From NCBI RefSeq assembly GCF_040548735.1, contig NZ_JBEPSD010000002.1, positions 1 to 64,000 on the forward strand: a stretch of 64,000 bases of DNA, in the 5' to 3' direction. A program made the position numbers and the translations under genes. Under the pieces are notes generated by a model that worked only from the letters and a program-made list of their open reading frames with translations, made no database searches and had not been told where the DNA came from. This stretch comes from Rhodanobacter soli. Its GTDB lineage: Bacteria > Pseudomonadota > Gammaproteobacteria > Xanthomonadales > Rhodanobacteraceae. Shown piece by piece: positions 57,512-64,000 of this stretch. Positions within the stretch are counted from its first letter, which is position 1. Each line of letters opens with the position of its first letter.

Positions 57512-59038
57512 ATGGAATCGACAGGATTTGCACACTGGCTGGTCGTGCTGGTCGAACTGGTTGCGGCCTTTGCCCTGCTACTGCTGGCACTGGTGGTGGT
57601 GGTGCTGCTGGTGACCTGGGTGGTCGACCGCAACCAGACCGGCAATGCGGTGCTGCGCAACTTCCCGATCATCGGCCACTTCCGCTACTGGTTCCTGCAC
57701 CTGGGCGAGTTCTTCCGCCAGTACCTGTATTCCAGCGACCGCGAGGAGATGCCGTTCAACCGCGCGCAGCGCACCTGGGTCTATCGCGCTGCGAAGAACG
57801 TCGACAACACCAACGCGTTCGGCTCCAGCCGCGACCTGCGCGCCGAGGGCGTGCCGTTCTTCGTCAACGCGCCGTTCCCGGACCTTGGCGTGGACCACGT
57901 CGAGCCGGTGCCGGTGACGATCGGCCCGTACGCGCGCGAGCCGTACAGCCACGCGGCGTTCTTCAACATCTCGGCGATGAGCTTCGGCGCGTTGTCGGCA
58001 CCGGCGGTGCGCGCGCTGTCGCGTGGCGCGGCGAAGGCGGGCATCTGGATGGATACCGGCGAGGGCGGGCTGGCGCCGTACCATCTGGAAGGCGGCTGCG
58101 ACATCATCTTCGAGATCGGTACCGCCAAGTACGGCGTGCGCACGCCCGACGGCAAGCTGGACGACGGCAAGCTGCTGGCGATCTGCGCGCACCCGCAGGT
58201 GAAGATGGTCAGCATCAAGCTCGGCCAGGGCGCCAAGCCGGGCATGGGCGGTCTGCTGCCGGGCGCCAAGGTCACCGCCGAGATCGCCGCGATCCGCGGC
58301 ATCCCGGTCGGTGAGGATTCGCAGAGCCCGAACCGCCACCTCGACATCGGCAACGTGTCGCAGCTGATGGACAGCATCGGCCATATCCGTGAACTCACCG
58401 GCAAGCCGGTGGGTTTCAAGGCGGTACTGGGCGGGGTGGAGTGGATCGGCGAGCTGTGCGATGAAGTGCACAAGCGCGGCATCGCGAGCGCGCCGGACTT
58501 CATCATCGTCGACGGTTCCGAAGGCGGCACCGGCGCGGCGCCGCAGACCCTGATGGAAGGCGTCGGCCTGCCATTGCACGAGGCGCTGCCGGCGCTGATC
58601 GACATGCTGATCGTCAAGGGCCTGCGCGAGCGCATCAAGGTGGTCTGCTCGGGCAAGTGCATCACCGCCTACGACGTGGCGTGGGCGCTGTCGATCGGCG
58701 CGGACTTCGTCAACTCCGCGCGCGGCTTCATGCTGGCGCTGGGTTGCATCCAGTCATTGCAGTGCAACCGCAACACCTGTCCCACCGGCATCACCACGCA
58801 GAACCCGAAACTGCAGCGCGGCCTGGTGGTCAGCGACAAGAGCGAGCGGGTGTTCCATTACGCGAAGAACGTGATGCACGAAGTCGGCATCATCGCGCAC
58901 AGCTGCGGCGTCAGCGAACCGCGCCAGCTCAACCGCGGGCACTGTCGCGTGGTCGGCGATGACGGGTTGTCGATCCCGCTGGAGAAGCTGTTTCCATATC
59001 CGCGGCCGGCAACGCGGCAGGCCGCGGTCGACGCGTAG
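57512..59038 (+). CDS. FMN-binding glutamate synthase family protein
   Basis: A 508-aa protein with one or two N-terminal hydrophobic segments (about residues 8-36, LVVLVELVAAFALLLLALVVV) and a GltS-like FMN/TIM-barrel domain: AFFNISAMSFGALSAPAVRALS, DTGEGGLAPYHLEGG, IKLGQGAKPGMGG, DFIIVDGSEGGTGAAP and CSGKCITAYDVAWALSIGAD. A Cys cluster (CNRNTCPTGITTQ) follows. The Gln amidotransferase domain of glutamate synthase is absent. The start MESTGFAHW has GAGG at -12 to -9. Reaction unknown; membrane anchoring is unusual for GltB relatives. Confidence 0.9.
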   Translation: MESTGFAHWLVVLVELVAAFALLLLALVVVVLLVTWVVDRNQTGNAVLRNFPIIGHFRYWFLHLGEFFRQYLYSSDREEMPFNRAQRTWVYRAAKNVDNTNAFGSSRDLRAEGVPFFVNAPFPDLGVDHVEPVPVTIGPYAREPYSHAAFFNISAMSFGALSAPAVRALSRGAAKAGIWMDTGEGGLAPYHLEGGCDIIFEIGTAKYGVRTPDGKLDDGKLLAICAHPQVKMVSIKLGQGAKPGMGGLLPGAKVTAEIAAIRGIPVGEDSQSPNRHLDIGNVSQLMDSIGHIRELTGKPVGFKAVLGGVEWIGELCDEVHKRGIASAPDFIIVDGSEGGTGAAPQTLMEGVGLPLHEALPALIDMLIVKGLRERIKVVCSGKCITAYDVAWALSIGADFVNSARGFMLALGCIQSLQCNRNTCPTGITTQNPKLQRGLVVSDKSERVFHYAKNVMHEVGIIAHSCGVSEPRQLNRGHCRVVGDDGLSIPLEKLFPYPRPATRQAAVDA

Positions 59039-59039
59039 C

Positions 59040-59747
59040 TCAGGCCAGCGCCTGCCAGCCCTCGGCCGTGCGGATCTGCAGCGGCTTGAAGCGCCGCTTG
59101 TAGTCCATCTTCGGATGGCCGTCGATCCAGAAGCCCAGGTACAGCCACGGCATACCGCGGCGGCGCGCCAGCAACACCTGCTGCAGGATCGCGTAGGTGC
59201 CCAGTCCGCGCGCGGTTTCGTCGGGGTCGTAGAAGGTGTAGACCGCCGAGACGCCGTTGAGGCAGACGTCGGTGACCGCCACGGCGAGCAGGCGTTCGCC
59301 CAGGCGCAGTTCCATGAACAGGGTGGGGCTCCACGGCGCGGTGAGGAAACGGCGGAAATCGCTGGCTTCCGCATCGTCCATGCCGCCGCCGGCGTGGCGG
59401 CTCTGCAGGTAGCGTTCGTACAACGCGTGGCGCTCGCGGTTGTAGCCCGGGATCGATTCGCTGATGGCGAGGTCGGCGTTGCGCTTCAGGCAGCGGCGCT
59501 GGGCCCGGTCCGGCTGGAAGTTCGCCACGTCGATGCGGCACGGCGTGCAGGCGTGGCATTGCGCGCAGTTGGGGAAGTACAGATGGCCGCCGGCGCGACG
59601 GAAGCCGCGTTCCAGCGCCGGGCCGTACAACTGGTCGAGATTGGGCGCGGCCGGATCCAGCACCAGGTTCTGCGCCGTGCGGTCGGCATAGTAGCCGCAC
59701 ACGTGGGGCAGCGTCTGGAACAGGCGGACTTGGTCGGAACGGCGCAT
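59040..59747 (-). CDS. bpt: Aspartate/glutamate leucyltransferase
   Basis: A 235-aa aminoacyl-tRNA-protein transferase of the Bpt (ATE1-like) family, which adds Leu from Leu-tRNA to proteins with N-terminal Asp or Glu, marking them for ClpAP. The N-terminal domain has the Cys cluster FPNCAQCHACTPCRIDV; the C-terminal GNAT-like domain has SPTLFMELRLGERLLAVAVTD and YDPDETARGLGTYAILQQVLLAR, LYLGFWIDGHPKMDYK. ORF shadows on the other strand and frames are excluded. Confidence 0.94.
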   Translation of the reverse strand: MRRSDQVRLFQTLPHVCGYYADRTAQNLVLDPAAPNLDQLYGPALERGFRRAGGHLYFPNCAQCHACTPCRIDVANFQPDRAQRRCLKRNADLAISESIPGYNRERHALYERYLQSRHAGGGMDDAEASDFRRFLTAPWSPTLFMELRLGERLLAVAVTDVCLNGVSAVYTFYDPDETARGLGTYAILQQVLLARRRGMPWLYLGFWIDGHPKMDYKRRFKPLQIRTAEGWQALA

Positions 59748-59790
59748 TCCCTGATTCTATGCCCGCGTGACGGGCGTCGCACCATCGACC

Positions 59791-60183
59791 TCAGATCACC
59801 CGCAAATAGCGCAGCATCGCCATGGCGAAGACGGCCAGCACCGCCAGCAGCATGATGCGGCGCACGCGGGCCACCGTATGCGCGCGCCGGTCGGCCGGCG
59901 TGGGGTTGCGTGCAGCGGCCAGCTCCTCGCCGTGGCGCACCACCGGCTCGATGCCGATCTCGCGCAGCAGGGTGCGCGCCTTGGTGTAGTCGTCCGCGTG
60001 GGTGATCCACACCTGCGCCCAGCTGCCGCGGTCGTCCTGCCGCTGCGAATAGCTGAAACGCTGCCAGGTCGGCCGGTTGTAGTTGGACCGATTGGCCACG
60101 GTGGCCTCGATGCCGTGTTCGGCCATCAAGGCGACCACGATGTCGATGTTTTCCTGGCGGGGTGAGGTATAGATCTGGCGCAT
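59791..60183 (-). CDS. DUF2007-like protein with C-terminal membrane anchor
   Basis: A 130-aa protein, MRQIYTSPRQENIDIVVALMAEHGIEATVANRSNYNR, of the DUF2007/putative signal-transducing family, often called pathogenicity-like in Xanthomonas. The globular domain has SWAQVWITHADDYTKARTLLREIG; a basic linker and one C-terminal hydrophobic helix (RRIMLLAVLAVFAMAMLRYL) anchor it to the membrane. No regulatory motif is visible. It lies 43 bp upstream of bpt on the same strand. Confidence 0.85.
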   Translation of the reverse strand: MRQIYTSPRQENIDIVVALMAEHGIEATVANRSNYNRPTWQRFSYSQRQDDRGSWAQVWITHADDYTKARTLLREIGIEPVVRHGEELAAARNPTPADRRAHTVARVRRIMLLAVLAVFAMAMLRYLRVI

Positions 60184-60218
60184 GGGCGCAGTTTACGCGA
60201 ATGGCCCGGCACCGGTGT

Positions 60219-61085
60219 TCAGTCGCCGCGCACGCGAATCAGGCCTTCCTGCGCGGTGGAGGCGACCAGCCGACCGTCGCGGCTGAAAATCTGCCCGCGT
60301 GCCAGGCCGCGACCGCCCTGGGCGGTGGGGCTGTCGAACGAGTACAGCAGCCACTCGTCGACGCGGAACGGGCGGTGGAACCACAGCGCGTGATCGAGGC
60401 TGGCCATCTGCACGTTGTGGGTGAGGTAGGAAATGCCGTGTGGCAGGGTGGCGGTGCCGATCAGGTGGAAGTCCGAGGCATAGGCGAGCAGCGCGCGATG
60501 CAGGATCGCCGAGTCATCGATCGGCGAGGTCAGCTTGAACCAGATGTGCTGGATCGGCGGCCGCTTGGCCGGATGACGCTCGTCGCGCGGCCACACCTGG
60601 CGGAATTCGAATGGGCCGTCGATACCCATCCAGCGTTGCAGCTTCACCGGCAGCCGCGCCAGCTCGTCCGGCGGCAGCGGATGCAGCGGCTCCAGATCTT
60701 CCGGTGCAGGGACTTCGGGCATCGAGGTCTGGTGCTCGACGCCGGTTTCGGGAACCTGAAACGAGATCGAACCGTTCAGGATCGGCTGGCCGTGCTGGAT
60801 CGCCAGCACGCGTCGCGACGAAAACGTGCCGCCGTCGCGGGCACGCTCCACGCTGTACACGATCGGCGCCTCGATGTCGCCGGCGCGCAGGAAGTAGGCA
60901 TGCAGCGAATGCGCCTCGCGCACCGGGTCGACGGTCTGCTGCGCCGCCGCCAGCGCCTGCCCCAGCACCTGTCCGCCGAACACGAAGCGGGTGCCGATGT
61001 CGCGGCTCTGGCCGCGGAACAGGTTGTCCTCCAGTCGTTCGAGTTGCAGCAACTCGACCAGTTCGGTGACGTGGTCTTCGCTCAT
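60219..61085 (-). CDS. tesB: Acyl-CoA thioesterase II
   Basis: A 288-aa double-hotdog thioesterase (E. coli TesB: 286 aa) that hydrolyses medium- and long-chain acyl-CoA. Motifs: MSEDHVTELVELLQLERLEDNLFRGQSRDIG, VFGGQVLGQALAAAQQTV, AHSLHAYFLRAGDIEAPIVYSVERARDGGTFSSRRVLAIQHGQPI, and the second domain LLAYASDFHLIGTATLPHG with the catalytic Asp, then SLDHALWFHRPFRVDEWLLY. Start at 61085; the upstream frame is unconserved. Confidence 0.94.
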   Translation of the reverse strand: MSEDHVTELVELLQLERLEDNLFRGQSRDIGTRFVFGGQVLGQALAAAQQTVDPVREAHSLHAYFLRAGDIEAPIVYSVERARDGGTFSSRRVLAIQHGQPILNGSISFQVPETGVEHQTSMPEVPAPEDLEPLHPLPPDELARLPVKLQRWMGIDGPFEFRQVWPRDERHPAKRPPIQHIWFKLTSPIDDSAILHRALLAYASDFHLIGTATLPHGISYLTHNVQMASLDHALWFHRPFRVDEWLLYSFDSPTAQGGRGLARGQIFSRDGRLVASTAQEGLIRVRGD

Positions 61086-61143
61086 GGCGTGTCCTTGCGG
61101 GGGTTCGCCAGTATAGCGGTGGCGGCGGCGCCCGAACCCGCAT

Positions 61144-62199
61144 TCAGCAGGCGTCGAGCGACCCCGAGTCAGCGGGAGCGCCGGCCTCGAACGCGACCGT
61201 GACCGCGTCGGGCGCGAGGGCGGCCAGGAAGTCGCGTGCATCGAAGGCCTGGCCCGCGGCGAGTGCGCCGCTATCGCGGACACGGCCGTCGAGGATGCGT
61301 TGCAACGCCTCGACCAGTAGTGGTGCGGTGACGGCGTAGATGTCGCGTCCGCTGGCGATGGCGCGGCAAGCGTGGTTGCCGCAGCGCACGCGCACGTCGA
61401 CGATGAAACTCTGTGCGGAGCGTCCGCTGTCGTCAGCGGCGACCGGCGCTGGCGTGGCCGGATCGCGCAGGTCGCGCAGCGGGGCCAGGTTCATCCACGA
61501 GTGCAGGTTGCGGCAGGCGATGTGGTGAGGCACCACGATGGCCTCGGACAGTGGAAGCAGCACGGTCTCCAGCCGCCCGAACGGCGGCGGGAAATCGGTC
61601 TCGCGCACGGGTGCAGGGTCGGGCACGGTGCGGGTGCGGCCGTGCTCGATGTACGTGCGCGGGTAATGGTTGCGCTCGCCGGTAAGGCGGGTGCCGCGCG
61701 TCGGATGCCAGCCGTCGAGCGCGACGGCGATGTCCACCGCGTCCGCGTCGGTGGCGCCGTCGAGCGCGGCGCTGGCCAGCAGATCGGCAAGGCCGCCATA
61801 GAAGGCCATCGCCGGCACCACCGTCACGCCCGCGGCTTTCGCCTCGCCATCGCGCGCCAGGGTGTCGGCCACGGCACGCTGTTCCGCCGCCACGTCGAGG
61901 TAGTGGATGCGTGCGCGCAACGCCGCATCCAGCACCGGCGCAGCGGTGTCGAGAAAAGGTCCGGCGCAGTGCAGGACGGCAGCGGTGCCGGCGAAGGCGG
62001 CATCCAGCGCAGCGGGGTCATCGGTGGAGGCGACGCGAGCCTCGACGCCGGCAACCGTGGCCAGTTCATGCAGCCTGGCCGCGTCGCGGCCGCAGGCCAC
62101 CGGCACGAAACCGCGGCGGTGCAGTTCGGCCAGCACGAAGCGGCCGGTATGGCCGTAGGCGCCGTACACCGCGATGCGGAGGGCAGGATGCGCCGTCAT
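61144..62199 (-). CDS. Saccharopine dehydrogenase-like oxidoreductase
   Basis: A 351-aa protein with an N-terminal Rossmann motif IAVYGAYGHTGRFVLAELHRRG and the saccharopine-dehydrogenase/trans-acting enoyl reductase-like pattern (AAVLHCAGPFLDTAAPVLDAAL, HYLDVAAEQRAVADT, PAMAFYGGLADLLASAAL). The rest is a substrate domain of unknown specificity. It starts inside the stop of the upstream alpha/beta hydrolase gene (ATGA), so it is part of that cluster. Confidence 0.85.
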   Translation of the reverse strand: MTAHPALRIAVYGAYGHTGRFVLAELHRRGFVPVACGRDAARLHELATVAGVEARVASTDDPAALDAAFAGTAAVLHCAGPFLDTAAPVLDAALRARIHYLDVAAEQRAVADTLARDGEAKAAGVTVVPAMAFYGGLADLLASAALDGATDADAVDIAVALDGWHPTRGTRLTGERNHYPRTYIEHGRTRTVPDPAPVRETDFPPPFGRLETVLLPLSEAIVVPHHIACRNLHSWMNLAPLRDLRDPATPAPVAADDSGRSAQSFIVDVRVRCGNHACRAIASGRDIYAVTAPLLVEALQRILDGRVRDSGALAAGQAFDARDFLAALAPDAVTVAFEAGAPADSGSLDAC

Positions 62200-63236
62200 G
62201 CCTGGTCTCCCTGCGCGGCCCACAGCCGCCGTGCTTCCTCGGCGATCACCTCGGGGCGCTCCTCGGGCCAGAACAGCTTGCTGCCCTTGAGCTGGCGCAC
62301 GCCCAGCGAACGGCCGAAGGCACGGTCGAGGAAGCCGGGGTTTTCTGCAGAAAAGATCGTGTCGGCGCAGCCCCAGACGATGCGCACCGGCACGCGGGAT
62401 CGCGCGAGCGCGGGGCCGATGCCGGCGAGCGCGTTCTTTTCCAGCGCGACGGCATAGGCGTGCGCGAAATCGCGGCTGCGCCGTGACGCCAGCAGCGGCG
62501 CGAAGTAGGTTTCGATGGCCTCGTCGGTGGGATGCGCGGGGTTGGCGTAGCACATGCCGCCGATGCCGGCGGCCGAGCGCGCGAGGGCATGGTTGCCGCG
62601 CCATGTGCCCAGCCATTCGTCGACGAAGCGGCCCTGTTTCGCCAGCGCGATCACCGGCAGCAGCGCCGGCGGCGGGCTGTCTTCCTCGGTGTCGCAGTTG
62701 GTCAAAAGCAGGCTGCGCACGCGTTCGGGATGGTGCGCGACCAGCAACTGCGCGACGGCGCCGCCGCTGTCGTTGGCGATCACGTCGGCGCGCCCGACCT
62801 GCAGTGCGTCGAGCAGGGCGATGAGCATGGCGACCTGCGCGTCGGGCGCGCAGGATTGCCCATCGGCGACCTCGGTGTAGCCCATGCCGAGGAAATCGGG
62901 GGCGATGCAGCGCCGGTACGGTGCCAGCCGGTCGAGCGCGCCACGCCACTGGAAGCCGTTGAGCGGGAAACCGTGCAGGAACAGCGCCGCCGGTCCGCTG
63001 CCACGCTCGACGTGGGCGATGCGGCCGAATGTGGTACGGGTGTAGCGGCGCGCGGCGTGGAAGCTCGCCGCATCCATGGACGCGGGCACGGTGCCGGCGT
63101 GCGGCCACCCGGCACAGCCGGCGATGCCGCCCGTGCAAACACCGGCGAGCGTGCCCGCGGACAGGGCGAGGAAGCGGCGCCGGGTCATTCCCGGCGCTGC
63201 CAACCTTGCGGCGAATGATGCGATTCCATCGCTCAC
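62196..63236 (-). CDS. Tat-exported alpha/beta hydrolase
   Basis: A 346-aa protein. I chose GTG 63236, which overlaps the previous stop (GTGA); it gives the leader MSDGIASFAARLAAPGMTRRRFLALSAG with a twin-arginine motif and a hydrophobic core ending GGIAGC, a possible lipobox. ATG 63188 (MTRRRF) is the alternative. The hydrolase part has ALFLHGFPLNGFQWRG, DVIANDSGGAVAQLLVAHHPE (nucleophile is Asp or Ser at the elbow N-D-S-G-G) and a C-terminal GCADTIFS. N-D-S-G-G resembles haloalkane-dehalogenase-type elbows; enzyme class is uncertain. Confidence 0.82.
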   Translation of the reverse strand: MSDGIASFAARLAAPGMTRRRFLALSAGTLAGVCTGGIAGCAGWPHAGTVPASMDAASFHAARRYTRTTFGRIAHVERGSGPAALFLHGFPLNGFQWRGALDRLAPYRRCIAPDFLGMGYTEVADGQSCAPDAQVAMLIALLDALQVGRADVIANDSGGAVAQLLVAHHPERVRSLLLTNCDTEEDSPPPALLPVIALAKQGRFVDEWLGTWRGNHALARSAAGIGGMCYANPAHPTDEAIETYFAPLLASRRSRDFAHAYAVALEKNALAGIGPALARSRVPVRIVWGCADTIFSAENPGFLDRAFGRSLGVRQLKGSKLFWPEERPEVIAEEARRLWAAQGDQA

Positions 63237-63370
63237 GACTTCGCTTCCGCCTCGCGAAGTTTCTGTGCGCACTCTTCGCAGCAGACATCGACGGTGCGCC
63301 CGCCGATGGTGACCTTGATGGCGTTGCCGTCGAGCGGATAGTCGCAGGCGGCGCAGGTGTTCTCGTTCAT
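63233..63370 (-). CDS. Small Cys-rich (zinc-ribbon-like) protein
   Basis: A 45-aa protein, MNENTCAACDYPLDGNAIKV, with TIGGRTVDVCCEECAQKLREAEAKS. Two C-x-x-C pairs (CAAC and CEEC, the second preceded by a further Cys) suggest one zinc ribbon, similar to TRASH/YHS-like metal-binding domains. GGAGA stands 7 bases before the ATG, and the stop overlaps the next gene start by GTGA, so it is translated with the Tat hydrolase. Too short to appear in many gene predictions. Confidence 0.75.
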   Translation of the reverse strand: MNENTCAACDYPLDGNAIKVTIGGRTVDVCCEECAQKLREAEAKS

Positions 63371-63453
63371 GGTGTGTCTCCGGTAGGGCCCGCGATCGGG
63401 CAGGCACAGGAGACCACCGGCCGGCGGCGGCGGCTGTCAGGATCTTTAGCGAT

Positions 63454-64000
63454 TCACGATGAACGGGCCAGCGCGGCCTGCCGGAATGCCGTGGGCGTGC
63501 GGCCGTAGGCCTGGCGGAACGCGGCGCTGAAATGGCTGTGGCTGGAGAAGCCCAGGTCCTGCGCCAGCGCGGCGACGTCCTCGCAGTCGGCCACCCGGTC
63601 CAGCGCGCGCGCCAGGCGCAGGCGCAGGTGGTAGCGGTACAGCGGCATGCCTTCGACCTGCTGGAAGGCCTGGGTGAGATAGACCGGCGAGCCGCCGACT
63701 TCCGCGGCGATGTCCGCCAGCGCCCAGCGCCGGGTGAGGTCGCTGGCGAGCAGCAGCTTCGCCCGGTCCACCAGCCGCTGCCGTGCACGGGACGCGCCGG
63801 GGGCATGGGTGGTGCGCGGGCCGAGGCTGCGGCATACCAGGGTCAGCGCCAGGCTCTCGGCCTCCAGCGACTCGATGCCGCCGTTGCGCAGGCTGTGGCG
63901 CAGCAGGGCCACCAGTACCTGCGCGCGCTCGTCGATGCGCAAGGCCTGGTGGCGGAACACGGGCTGGTCGCGCCGTTGCAGCATCGCGGCCGGCGCGAGT
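63454..64000 (-). CDS. AraC family transcriptional regulator (5' end outside window)
   Basis: The frame runs to the window edge (base 64000), so the N-terminus is missing; at least 181 codons are seen. The visible part ends with the double helix-turn-helix of AraC/XylS regulators: LTRRWALADIAAEVGGSPVYLTQAFQQVEGMPLYRYHLRLRLARALD and DLGFSSHSHFSAAFRQAYGRTPTAFR. The N-terminal effector domain cannot be judged. It lies 83 bp ahead of the Cys-rich-protein/hydrolase cluster on the same strand and may regulate it. Confidence 0.9.
   Translation of the reverse strand, partial: LAPAAMLQRRDQPVFRHQALRIDERAQVLVALLRHSLRNGGIESLEAESLALTLVCRSLGPRTTHAPGASRARQRLVDRAKLLLASDLTRRWALADIAAEVGGSPVYLTQAFQQVEGMPLYRYHLRLRLARALDRVADCEDVAALAQDLGFSSHSHFSAAFRQAYGRTPTAFRQAALARSS

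Overview
The window looks like chromosomal DNA from a high-GC gammaproteobacterium. The set dapD / Spx-ArsC-like gene / dapE, the min operon, Bpt, PurT, the M16 peptidase pair, the GldG-type ABC system and Xanthomonas-style gene-cassette attC sites all fit Xanthomonadales, most likely Rhodanobacteraceae (Rhodanobacter/Dyella/Luteibacter-like). The genus is inferred from family resemblance only, with no database search. I saw no rRNA, tRNA, complete insertion sequence, prophage or CRISPR array.

Layout. 1-4.6 kb: the 3' part of a large, tandemly repeated secreted adhesin-like protein, with an overlapping gene for a secreted partner. 4.7-6.6 kb: an isolated type VI secretion gene (tssA) and two small conserved genes. 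7-10.9 kb: lysine/diaminopimelate cluster dapD ... dapE, with a DUF2165 protein and a ferritin-like/VIT1 iron-manganese exporter between them. 11-20.3 kb: penicillin-acylase-family enzyme plus phosphodiester-glycosidase lipoprotein, two NUDIX hydrolases, a REP-like repeat, an M16 peptidase pair, a split lipoate ligase and an SDR. 20.4-29.7 kb: a LysR/oxidoreductase pair, parC, an Lrp regulator divergent from an EamA exporter, an aldo/keto reductase, a TraB/GumN protein, a MAPEG protein and a YciI protein.

29.7-32.9 kb is the most unusual stretch. It is a gene-cassette array with four well-formed attC sites, at least one decayed site and cassette genes of visibly lower GC, all on the minus strand. 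No integrase gene lies next to it, so it is a CALIN-type cluster. The cassettes encode a DUF4304-like protein, an unknown protein, a 73-aa basic protein, a DUF3644 protein with an R-x4-H motif, and a small membrane protein.

32.9-43.7 kb: an alpha/beta hydrolase; a fluoride riboswitch ahead of crcB, a DUF190 gene and cfa; a Bcr/CflA-type exporter; a DUF2235 hydrolase; a PEP mutase-family protein; a 3-methyladenine glycosylase; ChaB; an HExxH protein; and a GNAT-minC-minD-minE operon. 43.8-51.2 kb: a NarL-type two-component pair, a SRPBCC protein and a GldA/F/G-like ABC system. 51.3-53.3 kb: copper-delivery genes for cytochrome oxidase. 53.4-56.1 kb: DUF423, then an SPFH / ribbon-helix-helix / CPBP-protease operon behind a perfect 17-bp palindrome. 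56.2-64 kb: purT, a glutamate-synthase-family protein, bpt, DUF2007, tesB, and a coupled cluster of a Cys-rich 45-aa protein, a Tat-exported hydrolase and a saccharopine-dehydrogenase-like protein, next to an AraC regulator cut by the window end.
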